A stretch of DNA of 64,000 nucleotides, taken from assembly GCA_030374765.1 (NCBI GenBank), contig JARGXX010000080.1, positions 1,488,001-1,552,000 of the forward strand, written 5' to 3'. Of this stretch, positions 36,031 to 46,304 are shown piece by piece. Origin of the DNA: Agarophyton chilense. Lineage: Eukaryota; Rhodophyta; Florideophyceae; Gracilariales; Gracilariaceae. The number at the start of each line of letters is the position of its first letter. Within the stretch, counting starts at the first letter, position 1. Under the pieces are notes generated by a model. The model had not been told where the DNA came from. It saw only the letters and a program-made list of their open reading frames with translations, and ran no database searches. The translations under genes were made by a program, and so were the position numbers.

Positions 36031-38254
36031 TCAAAAACAATCACGGCCGGATCCAATATGATTCATATAAACAACCATATCATTGTAAGTTTTGCATTCT
36101 GAGCAAACAAATTTTGATGTGTAAGTTGTTTTGCAGACTTCGTATCGTCCTTGATATGTTTGAGACGTCAAAGAACTATCTAATTTCTTTAGTTTCCGAT
36201 TGATCTCTTTTGAATGAATGTCAGTACCAGCCATATATGGGTTTTCTGTTTTATTTTTCTCCTTACATTTTCTTTTCATAGTTCCAATAGCATTCCAGTT
36301 GTAAACTATTAATCCGTCTACGAGACTACAATAGAACCTATGCGGTGTAAGATTCAGTCTGTTCCCGTACGTACACTTGTGAAGACTTCAAAACTCAGCC
36401 ACCCACATTGCAAGCAAAAAAGTATTCACTCTAAAAGACCATTCTTTCACTTCGAATTTCTTTTCCATATTCAAATAATCTTGACTTGACCTATTATGCC
36501 TATGAATTCTTGAACAACAACAATGTCACTCCTCGAAAACCTCCGGAATAGCAACACAAAGCGCAATTTTCTTTGTTATTCCATCAGTTTTCCTCCATCG
36601 TTCACGAAAAATGAGAGATTCTGGTTGGGAATCGCTTCAGATGCTGATAAAATATCTCCTTTCACGGTTCACCCAGATCACTGACATCATCTTTCGATCC
36701 AGTTCAGGCAGTCTTGTGACCATTGACACGTGCTGGCCTCGTGCCGTCATTGTAAGTTCGAAAAGATGTTTCGTAGAAAACTTTCTAGTGGCTTGTAACG
36801 CCATGACTAGTAGGTCAGCGTACTGGTCTCAACCTGACGTAGCGTGGTAGAGCAGGTCTTAAGGTTCGTATCCTTGACGGAGGCACTCCCAGAGTACTTG
36901 GTGCAATGGGCGTGCGTTTACTGCGTAATCCTACAGGTCGGAGCTACGGGAATGATGGCTTGAAGACTAATTGGTAGAACTAATGTACCAAAAAGGGCTC
37001 ATATAGTATCCTAACGGTCACTACCTGATTCTAAGGGAAAAGCGTCAATGGCGAGGGGCTGGGAGCTCCCTGGCACTGTAAAGCTATTCTATCACACTAA
37101 ATAAAATAAAATAAAATAATTGTCTAAATGAGTCCAGCTGAGATCGACCAGTCCACGTGGCGTCTGTAAGATACCTCAGGCCCTGGCGGCTTACAGAACT
37201 CGACCGTCATCGTTTCTCCTTCACATGGCTGTTTTTACGACCCTAATATGTCGCATTCCTCTTTTTAAAAGTTCTTCGGCTGTTTCAAAAGATGCAAAAT
37301 ATGTACCGGCACAAAAAATTCAATCAGTTGCGCACCAATTTTCGACAAGTCTCATTAAAACAGCTTTTCCATGCGCATGTTCTGATTCAAAAGGCTTCAC
37401 ATCTGGTTGCGTAGCTCCACTTCTGATTTTTATTTTGAGAACAATTCCATTCCTTACACAACGCACTGTATTTAATTCATAACCATTTTCAGGTTTTCTT
37501 TCAAGAGCAGTATAGTGTAGGATTCCATTTACAATAAAGTTTCCCTCGAGTCCAAACCAACATGACATACTTTCATCCACGCAAAGAGTGTGTAACGGAG
37601 TTACGAAAGATTTTCCATGGTCATTTATAGCTTTTAAAAAGTTAGAAACGCATGAACATCCGGATTCTTCTGAACTTTGACCGTTTCAGAGCCACTGAAA
37701 ACAATACATTTCCGTATGTGTTCAAACCGATTGCGTGACATAATCATTCCGACATGAGGAGAGTCAATATATTAAGGAAACGGGTCTTTAGAAAAAATCG
37801 ATCTTTTATTTGAAAATTCAGAGCGTCCCATTAACACCATCAAACAGAAAAATTCGAACTTCACTTCTCTCTAGTCTGCGAAAAGCCTTTTTCTTCCAGT
37901 CGAGAGTTGGTAGATCGAACTATTTTTCAAATGAGCTACTGGACTTATCCATGGGAAGAAAACATATCGAGAAAATCCCGAGAGCCCATGCATGGTAAAG
38001 ACAAAACCTCCAACAAGTCCCGTGACTTTCTATTGATGCATTTGCACTGAATCATTTGGATTCAAGGATACATTTTCCGTTGTCCATTTGGTCGAATGAA
38101 CTTCCACAAAGCTGTCTTGTGTGTCACTGTTCCCGAAAGTGAGAAAGCTCGACAGATACATTGTGTGACTTTCATCGCCATCTGTGATAGTATATTGCTC
38201 TTCATTGTTCGAAACTTCGCTAGTAATAGCAGCACCATTTATCTCCATGTTCAA
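36031..38254 (-). pseudogene. piggyBac-like transposase 2, broken and interrupted by a SINE
   Basis: Minus-strand reading from 38254: an acidic N-terminal stretch. Around 37740-37560 come MSRNRFEHIRKC and TLCVDESMSCWFGLEG, with DES as the catalytic block. The open frame 37580-37320 contains GILHYTALERKPENG. Around 37300-37210 follow YFASFETAEELLKRGM and RVVKTAM. After the SINE (about 36650) EWVNRERRYFI-like sequence resumes, and 36279-36031 is the C-terminal cysteine-rich end (GRYEVCKTTYTSKFVCSEC). Several stops and shifts. It is a different subfamily from the fragment at 27600-28304. Confidence 0.65.
36800..37119 (+). mobile_element. tRNA-derived SINE with (TAAAA)n tail
   Basis: The head has an A-box-like TAGTAGGTCAGCG at 36808 and a B-box GGTTCGTATCC at 36863, a spacing of 55 bp, acceptable for a class II tRNA-like promoter. 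A body of about 240 bp follows and the element ends in AAATAAAATAAAATAAAATAA (37099-37119). It lies inside the piggyBac-like transposase, whose coding matches continue on both sides. Target duplications were not resolved. Confidence 0.5.
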
Positions 38255-38312
38255 ATCACCTATTTCTTAAGTAGATTCCAAAACCGTATCATGATCTTCC
38301 TGGTTTTATATT

Positions 38313-39811
38313 GGTCGTACAATCACCTCTGGGGTATTCTACTGTCTTGTCTCGGGAGCGTGGTGACGCTCAACTTTAGAAGGTAGACGTAATAAACCTC
38401 GATGGTAACAGGGCACCGTGAAAACCCGCAGGGGCAAAAAGCGGGGCAACTAGCCTATACCGTGTAGGTGAACGATGATAGGCGTCGACTTGCGGTAAAA
38501 CCTATGCGGTAGTTGAGAAACAATGAACCAAAAGGTATAGATGTGACCCAAGTGGTGCCTGTCTTTATCAGACTAAGATGGAGGAGGTGCAGTTCTCTAT
38601 ATGCAGTGGACTGCACTCTCCAGATCACCCGGGAGGTGTCAGCAATGCAAGATCTCTGACCTAGTGTCAGAGACCTGGCCAACACTGGCTACAGTGCCAG
38701 GTGGCTACTCCACTACTGCACTAAAATAAACATGATTACAATTACAATTACTAACAATCACTCAACCAGAAGGTACATGTCAACACTAAACGTGGCTGAC
38801 GACACCTAGATGGTTGAAGGACAATGCCCTTCAAGGGCGTTTCTTCCCAGGACTTAGAGATTTCGCTGGCTTGAGGACTAGCTTGGTCTATGACAAGCTA
38901 TACCGCTATTGCGTGCCGACGACCGGTTAGGACCGAAGGTGCACACTGGTGGAAGACGTGGACTGCACGGATGCCGCCGCTCGAGTGCGAGGCGTGCCAC
39001 ACGTGGCCCGAATTCTACCTAATGGTTAGTATTATTTAGTAAATTTCAGTATTTATTTAGCTACGCTATCGCTATGTAGTGTCTATTTTTCGGGCGCGCG
39101 CCCACTGTCAGGGGCCGCGCGCCCAGCTACTTAGGAGGTTGAGCACTGCTCCTCAGTAAACACCCTCTGTGGATCCCAAGGAGGGAGTCTTGGCTCTGAA
39201 CTTTTCGCCTTCGGCGCGTCTTCACCGCATACTGCGTGAGCGCCCGTTGCCCGTTAGTTCATCCACCCGTCTGTCGACCAGAGTGCTACCACCACCGTGG
39301 GTTCATATTTAATCGCCGACACTTGTCGTAGTCTCGCCCCTGTATAGGGTTTCGCCCCCGTTTTCATCTTGTTCTCCTTTTTGGCTCTCGTGAGTGGCCG
39401 CCCCACTCACCCCGCTCGTCCACCTCATACGAGTGTTTCCTCGCTCCTTTTCCGACAATCGCCGTGGTACCGCTCCGCCTAGGATTGGTCACACCCCGGA
39501 CTGTGCCGTGCTCACCTAAACACTCTATGTATATCCCGCCGGACTGGCCTCTGTCTTACACCCGACTCCGTCGTGGCTTTCCACGGTGGCTCTGTTTCTG
39601 TGCTCCGCTGGGACGCGTCTCCTCCCCCTGAGGCGTGCCTCTCAAGAGAGGAGATCCCAAAACTTTTCGTGATGTCTCCGCTCCAAGCGTTGTCCTACAA
39701 TGGTAGCTCACCCAGAGCTGCGTGACCGATGATCCCTCGCATACATCACCTATAAGGTCAGAGTAGTATATCGACAACCTCAAAGGTCAAACCTTCTGCC
39801 ACTTTACGACA
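38313..39811 (+). mobile_element. Solo LTR B, itself interrupted by an 887-bp element
   Basis: LTR sequence runs 38313-38813 and resumes at 39704-39811, ending TACGACA. Without the insertion and its 3-bp duplication it is 609 bp, the same as LTR A. Flanks ATATT (38308-38312) and ACATT (39812-39816) are a 5-bp target duplication with one change. The first base of the LTR has mutated from T to G. Confidence 0.9.
38814..39700. mobile_element. 887-bp non-autonomous DNA element inside LTR B
   Basis: Starts TTGAAGGACAATGC and ends with the near reverse complement (GCGTTGTCCTACAA), a 14-bp terminal inverted repeat with three mismatches. TGG at 38811-38813 and 39701-39703 is a 3-bp target duplication; the uninterrupted LTRs show the empty site. 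No coding capacity is visible. The 3-bp duplication fits CACTA- or Harbinger-type mobilisation. Confidence 0.75.
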
Positions 39812-40911
39812 ACATTACAAATTTGTAGAGTGAAAACCTTATCGCGACTAGTTAGCTCTAAGTTTATGGGAAAGTAAGTGTGCATTCAATTATTCTTGAC
39901 AACAACGTCTACTTTTGAAACACTTCCACTTGCGAATTTCGTTTTCCATTGCGTTCCAATGAATCGTTTACTGTCGCTCCATGATGTAACGAGACGTGCG
40001 CGGGTTTTCATTCTGTTTCACACTACGCGTCGGGGATCCATAGATAATGAATATTTGATATATTATGAAGGAATGGAGTGAAGATGATGTTTTGTACAAG
40101 TTTTGGACGATCGTTCGTGATTTTTGAGGTTATTTCCAGTGAGGAAGAGAGGTTTGAAGACGTCTACGCACAAAAATTTAAGAAAATTGACAAAGTTTAC
40201 AAATTTTATCGATGTTGAAATTTTGGCCTCATATGAGCCTAGTGGTCGTATATACACTAGATAAGGGCCCTCGTCAGCATTGCAAAAAAACAAGCATGAC
40301 CCATGAATCTTGATTTTTTTGCCGTTACAAAGGTTATGGTACCCTCAGCATATCGCTGGGATATCAGCGCCTCTACAGAGCCGGTGTCCCATCAAAAGTT
40401 TGTCAGGATTTAAGAATTGATAGGAAAAATAATGCATATCTTTCTTTAATCGGATTATCCCTCTAAAAGTTTGGTTCGAAATCCACGTGTAGATATTATT
40501 TTCTGTGCCAGTTTAAACACACAGGTTTGATTGTTGGACTGTGCGGCGGCTGTGCGCCGGGACGGCGAAATAGAGCTGCTATGCGCCGTCCCGGTAGACA
40601 CCCACCGCCCGGCGGAGGGGCACAGCAGATCGAAAGGTCTTCATTCAATCTGTCCAGCAATAAAATTTCCAGCAGCTGGCGACGTGTGCTTTGTTGGACA
40701 GATTCATCAATCTGGAGATTTCCGTGCATACTTTGTTTGCTTTCGGGTCCAGTGGATAACAACGCATAAAAATTATGCACGAGGATCAATAAGAACCCCT
40801 CCCCTACGGATACGTTTCTGATTTATTCGGGTAGTCGCGGGATAATAGCCGCCGTTTTTGTCACGGAAAGCCATCCGAAAATTTCCGAACCGAGGTTGAC
40901 GCGCACCCTAA
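39812..40911. other. Spacer with a GC-rich hairpin
   Basis: No gene is seen; frames here are short and overlap. It contains the shared 15-mer at 40223-40237 and the inverted repeat at 40557-40594. Confidence 0.4.
40557..40594. repeat. Perfect 11-bp inverted repeat (hairpin)
   Basis: CCGGGACGGCG at 40557-40567 and CGCCGTCCCGG at 40584-40594, separated by 16 bp. A very stable stem; there is no T-run after it and no adjacent gene. Confidence 0.8.
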
Positions 40912-41062
40912 TGGCCGGTCTATACAGTGTGTATTTAGATATGTAGCTGCACGTTTGTGATGAGACCAGGTAATATATGGATTCTCATTGGCCGATAGGG
41001 AAGATAAAAATACAGATTTCGTTCAGACAGAAACACTTTTTCCGTTCAGAAAAAGAAGTGAG

Positions 41063-42436
41063 ATGGCCTTAAGCAACGCAATCTACTTGAAAGACGTACA
41101 CAATCGAGATAAATTTCCCGGGGACTCTCCTTTTGTGGCGGGATCGGTGCGATTATCGCACTGCGATGACTGCATCTCCATGCCCCCTGCTGACCAAGGG
41201 ATGGTATCAGCTCGAATCCGTTGGTTCATGACAGGCGAAGCTCTGGTTGCTAACACATCTGTCAACATAGAGGTGACCGATGATCATTCAAAGACCTGCA
41301 GCCGTCATGTTTCGACTGAGGCCAGTAACATGCTGTGGGAGAAGAAACATGTTGATTCTCTGGTAGAAGATGGTGAGGCAACCGTTCGCGACAAGGTGTA
41401 CACCTATTTATAATCCCGCGCTGCTACCGTTCCCCTGCTGAGATCGCGTCACAAACGGTATGACATGAAGCAGGTGGGTAACAAAGGTGAAATGGTACTG
41501 CGATTGGCTCTTCGATTTTGGCATGGGGAGCATGAAGAGATTTCTTTCAGGTGGCTTGGAGCTGCAGAGGTTTGAAAAACCGAGAGAAATGTGCGTGACT
41601 GGTGCTCGAATTCCACGCAGGTTTAAGCAATGAGCCAGCTTTGAAAGCGTTTTCCAACTGAAGCTGATCTACTACATAACATGCCCGACAATTTGAGGGA
41701 CAGAGGAGTGTTGGGGGCCCGACAGTTTCCGCCTCAACAGCAGCACCGTTTACGTTAAACGAAGTTGCACGACTTATCGGCGTTTTATACACTGTTGAGG
41801 AATTCACTCATGCTCTGCTCTTCTACAGTCAGGAACGTGCCTTGCTAGAAGTGATATCGATCGACAGGCATTATCGAATGACTTCTAGGACACCGTGGTC
41901 TGCAAGTACTTCAATGACGCAGCTGTGAAGCCTAATCTAAATTTAAAGGGCGAAGTATCGGATGTAGACCCCTTTTCGTCTCCGATTGTGCATCGGCCAG
42001 GAGACAAACTTGGCAAGCAGTTCTCCCGCATAAGGGCCATTTCATAGTTGCTCTAGACAAATGGAGCCGGAGTGGACAAAATGACCTCGATCCCAATTCA
42101 TTCGAGAACTTTGTTCCGCGTGCTCTGAACTCATGTGAGATCAGTGCGGACGGTAAGCGCGCTCTAATAAATTTCACAGCATTGCGCTGTGATGAAGGGG
42201 ACCCGGACGAAAACACTTTAATACAGTTTACTTTGAAGCTTGTCTCACCTGGTATTGGTTATGATGAAGGCTCTGGTTCGTCCGGAACAGCGATGAAGAC
42301 ACCAAGAGGACGTAAGCGGGCGGCATCGGTCGAAAACAAACAGCTACACAATACTATGACAAGTATGGCCGCTTCATTGGGAGGGCTTGTAAAGAAAGGA
42401 TCCGCTGACATGCCAAGCGCAGTAATGTCAGACTAA
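41063..42436 (+). pseudogene. Harbinger 2 plus-strand accessory gene, broken
   Basis: The ATG at 41063 starts a 116-aa open part (MALSNAIYLKDVHN ... RDKVYTYL). After a gap with stops, coding texture resumes near 41740 (FTLNEVARLIGVLYTVEEF) and again from about 42030 in another frame (GHFIVALDKWSRSGQNDLD, then a basic C-terminus ending SAVMSD). I do not know the family. Its position opposite a Harbinger transposase suggests the element's second protein. Confidence 0.4.
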
Positions 42437-42843
42437 GTCGCACTGCTGGTTGCACACCTCCGCCGCTAGATCGAGTTGCCATGGCAGCGTCCCGCTCCAG
42501 TCGCTGGCCTAGAATGGCCAACAGATGATTGAAAGCTTCTCTGGTGAGTCGAAAGGCTCTTTGAAATTCCTTATCTGATAGGTAGACATGACACTCGGAG
42601 ACGGATGCCGGCGTACTTTGGATACTTGCTCTTCTCGTTTTTCGTCTTTTCGAGATCACCCTGTGGGTCATAAGTGGTGCTGAGATTCCCAAAAAAACTC
42701 ACTACGGTAGAAACAAGAAGTGGAAGGATGACTGAGCATGCGACAACGGCAACAATCTTGGCCTGTGCTTTGGGGCGTTCTTCTTTGTCCTGGGCGTGCC
42801 AAGTATCACCGTGATCTGAATCAGATTCATAGCTATCGACCAT
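42354..42843 (-). pseudogene. Harbinger 2 transposase, N-terminal fragment
   Basis: Starts MVDSYESDSDHGD at 42843, passes a hydrophobic stretch (IVAVVACSVILPLLVSTVV), shifts frame near 42690 and continues ISKRRKTRR, then SDKEFQRAFRLTREAFNHL and LSLTLLRLA, the N-terminal helical region that precedes the Harbinger DDE domain. The DDE domain itself is deleted. Confidence 0.55.
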
Positions 42844-43225
42844 CGCGCTAGAAGGGTACTCCACCGGGAAAGATGGTACGAGGTACAGTCTCAAGAGTTG
42901 TCGCTGTGCGATGCACTGTCGTTTGCACCCACACTTTTCAGCTTGATCAAGTACGAGGGTCCGAACATGGTGTGCTATATTCACGTGTATAGACCGTCCA
43001 TTGATTCTGAATGGAAGTATGTATTTTAATTTAACCCCCGCAGGAGATACAGATTCAGAAAAATCGACGCTGTATAGACCGGCCCTAAGCCTCGAAGTGG
43101 GTGAAGTTCTGTTTCCGAGGCGCTTGTACTCGAAGGTGAATCTCGAGCTCGCCGCCAACTGAAGGAGAATAGTAAAGTATCAGCTGGTCCGTCCGCGGTA
43201 CTTAGAGACGAGGTTTACCACAATG

Positions 43226-45241
43226 TCATGGAGTGCTGGGCAGCAAAATGGGAAGCTGTGCCTCGACCTTGCTCAAATTATTCAGATTGTTCACTTGGAG
43301 CGTTAGCTCCGTCATGGACCACAGGTGCTCGGTGCCAATGATCGCATTGCGCCGGATGCCACGGTCCCACCCACTAGTTGTCTTATGCGTCACGCGGCCG
43401 CGCTCCGTCATGGTTGATTCGGATATATTCAGCACTATCGCTCCAGCGAACCGCAGCACATCAGAAATCATCGAAATCACCGCCACGCTCGCGCGCGGCC
43501 AGTACAAGAACGCGCGAACATCCCGTTCTACATAGTATTCTCCCCATAGCGTCCAGGATGACAGCTCGCGGGGGTTGGTCGTGTCACCCACATCAAACAA
43601 TGACACTTTCACGCCTGTGGTGTGTCTCGTCGGCGCGGTCGACAGCTCGCCTAAGCCGAGAACGCGACCCGGTCCGGCTGGGTGAAGGTACGTGCTGATG
43701 CCGCGGAGCTCAAGTTCACCCGTCACGCGCATCGCGCGTGGGTTCGAAATATCGATGATGTATATTGCTTGTTCAAACGCGCGGGACGGAACAACGTATG
43801 CCGCTTCTTCAATGTACCGCAGGGAAGAGCTGCGCTCGTTAACGTCAAGGTTTCCCACCTCGCCAACCTTCACAAGCTGCCGTTTATCTCGGTTCGACAC
43901 GAATGCGCTCACCTTAGTGCGCCGAAAATCGCGACCAGACCACCAGGTTGCGCCGTCCGTCGTCGCAATAAAGAAGTTGTCGTTCCACTCGTGCATCGCA
44001 AACTCGCTGATAGCACTGCCATTCACGGAATTACTCGCGACGTAGGATGCGCCAGCGTCTGACAGCGCGAACTGATGGATCGCTGTGTGGTAGTTGAAGC
44101 CCCAGCGCGGCGAGCTTAAGCCGGAATTTTTGGAGAGTCCTTCACTTGTCGTCACAAACATCGATTTCTTCGTGATGAAAACCGTTTCAGCGGTCGAAAT
44201 GATGGATGCCGAGCTGGACGGCTCAAGAAATCCCCCAATGGGGATAGTGACGACTGTGAAGAGGTCGAGGCCCGCGAAAACGTTAGGCGGGTAGTAGATT
44301 TCACCGCACGTTGCGTACACACCATATTGCTCGCGACCATTGCGCTGCACACGGTACGTCGGCAGCCAGTTGCCAGGGCTGGAATATTGGACGATCTCAC
44401 GATTCCATTTCTCGGCCTGCCACGGTTGCACATTGCCGACCGGGAAGTACATCAAAGCAGATCGCATTGGGCTGAAGCGCATGACAATGCGGACGACGCC
44501 GTCGACTTGGTTAGATTTGACAAAGCTACCCTCGAGGTATAGCGTAGATACTAGGCGCGGCGTTTCACCTTTGACGTTAATTTGGTACACAACGGTGGCT
44601 TCATGGTTAAACTGAGCGTCAGGCTCGAACCGAAGGTATACTGGGCGCTTTTAAGTGTAGATGGTGCCAAAGACAAGCACGAAGTCACCTTCAATCAACA
44701 TATCGCGCACCATGGTGGGCAACTGCAACCGGCCCACACGTCGGTCGGCTTTTCCTCCGTCCTGCACTGGCACAACGGAAAAAGTGAAGCTGCTGATGGT
44801 GAACACACGGCGGCCGTCCGTCTTGATAACGTCCGGCTCGTCGTCAACACCCGTGGCCTGAACGTTGATTGAGGAAAAGTCGACGCCTGCGACAAGACCA
44901 TTGTCATCGGTGTGATCCAAGGTGGTGTGGCGATCCGCCTCGGTGAGATTGCCGCCCGCTACCCGCCGCGGTGTAGCGAAAGGGCGGTGGAGGGGAATTC
45001 CGACGGGGCCACCCGGGGTTCCAGGATCATAATCATTCGGGATCGATCTCGGATCGCGTTGTGGAGTGTATGCGCTATGGACATGGTAGCCGTATTTATC
45101 GACGTCATCGACGATGGTGTTGACGTAGTAGTTTTTGAGCTCCTGGCAGTTGCCAAACTTGTTAATGAGGCGCGCATGGGCAGCGTTGGCAAGCAAGGAA
45201 AGGAGGAAAGCCAGGGAGATGGACTTGAAGAAGAAGGCCAT
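43226..45241 (-). pseudogene. Secreted beta-propeller protein (PF09826-like) with a single in-frame TAA
   Basis: The ATG at 45241 opens a signal peptide (MAFFFKSISLAFLLSLL ... AHA). Residues about 100-130 read INVQATGVDDEPDVIKTDG, the hallmark NxQxxGVDExDxxKTDG motif of the bacterial/archaeal beta-propeller family. The frame meets TAA at 44653-44651, then continues in the same frame without another stop for 475 codons to 43226. Later features fit the family: AIYIIDISNPRAMRV and GELELRG. The total would be about 670 residues. The single stop may be a recent nonsense mutation, an assembly error or readthrough; a 48-bp intron removing it is formally possible but would delete conserved sequence. 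The prokaryotic relationship suggests old horizontal transfer. Confidence 0.7.
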
Positions 45242-46125
45242 TGTTCTCCTTTGGGTTCGAGGCTGTTTCTGAAAGGGATTTGGCGCGATCATGCGATGCA
45301 ATAGAGAATGTAGTCATTGGGGAAGTTGGACTCCAACCGAGCTTTATGTGGCCAAGGTTCCAGCAGGAGGAGGAGTGCAGAAGCAGGGGAAGGCCAGGAG
45401 CACTGCTCTTCGCCAAGCCCCAAACGCATGACTGAATTCGGACTGAAGTCGGGGAGATTTTGAAGACGTATTGAAGGAGTTCATGGGTGCCTTTGATTGT
45501 GCTAGAGCTCACGTATGGTGCGACGACGACCGCCACACAAGACGAAGGCGTAAGCAAGATTGACACCGTTCCATACGTTTTCTTCAAGTCCAGCAGCGCA
45601 AGGCATGGGAGGGTTTTTTGGAGGGCTCATGCTTTTGAATGCCACATCATATGTGTAACCCTACTAAGCGTTTGTGCGTTTGAATCTTTACAGATGTTTG
45701 TGCGCATTGGTCGAGAGGTAACCAATCGGTGGAGCTGGCTATCTTTAAACGCATGTGCTTGCATGCGGTACATCTACAGCATCCGTGAATGTCGGCTTCC
45801 TTCCCAGAAAAAGGTGTTCCGTATGAGCTGTTTCGGAAACCGCATGATGGCGGCAACACGTGAGTATTTACTATGTGCTTATATCTCATTGGCCATTTCA
45901 TATCAGGGGTGAGACGCCTTCTTTGAGCCTTTTTCTTAGGGTGAATGGCACCCTCATCTTCACTCTTCTCCAGAGCTGGTATGACAATTGACATACACTT
46001 GGTGCCATTCCATTTTGCAAAATGCACACTTTTTTTCCAAGTCCCTAGTATTTATGACTTCAGTATTTAATACTAATAGGAAAATGGTCAGCAGTACAGT
46101 GTAAAGTCGATGGAATTCATACCTT
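45242..46125. other. Intergenic, no clear gene
   Basis: The upstream region of the beta-propeller gene lies at its left end. Frames at 45487-45912 (+) and 45647-46027 (-) overlap each other and carry no recognised domain. Confidence 0.35.
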
Positions 46126-46304
46126 CATTGGAAAATCTAGTTGTATTAAAATATGCGTCGTGGAAAGAAATGGATTGCAAAATTGATGTACAATGACCAG
46201 CATCTCTCAACCCCGAATACGGACTACCAGTCCAAACATTTGCAAACATTGAGGACATTAGCGTATGGTCGCAACTAGATATTCTAAAACTGCTAGACAC
46301 CTAT

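Larger units (their letters stand above)
40912..43085. mobile_element. PIF/Harbinger element 2, complete ends with TAA target duplication
   Basis: Terminal inverted repeats GGCCGGTCTATACAG at 40913-40927 and its inverse at 43070-43084. TAA at 40909-40911 and 43086-43088 is the typical TWA-type Harbinger target duplication. Inside are a plus-strand accessory gene and a minus-strand transposase N-terminal fragment, convergent. Total length 2,174 bp, so it has lost most of its transposase. Confidence 0.8.

Noticed and set aside
35408-40270. A CRISPR-like or phage-type repeat system
   Set aside because: Repeats are dispersed transposon ends, not regularly spaced; the DNA is eukaryotic.
44606-44653. 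48-bp intron removing the TAA of the beta-propeller gene
   Set aside because: Too short compared with the 109-bp intron seen here and it would delete conserved sequence around LIEGDFVLVFG.
43233-45304. Several plus-strand ORFs opposite the beta-propeller gene
   Set aside because: GC-rich shadows; the minus strand carries the family motifs.
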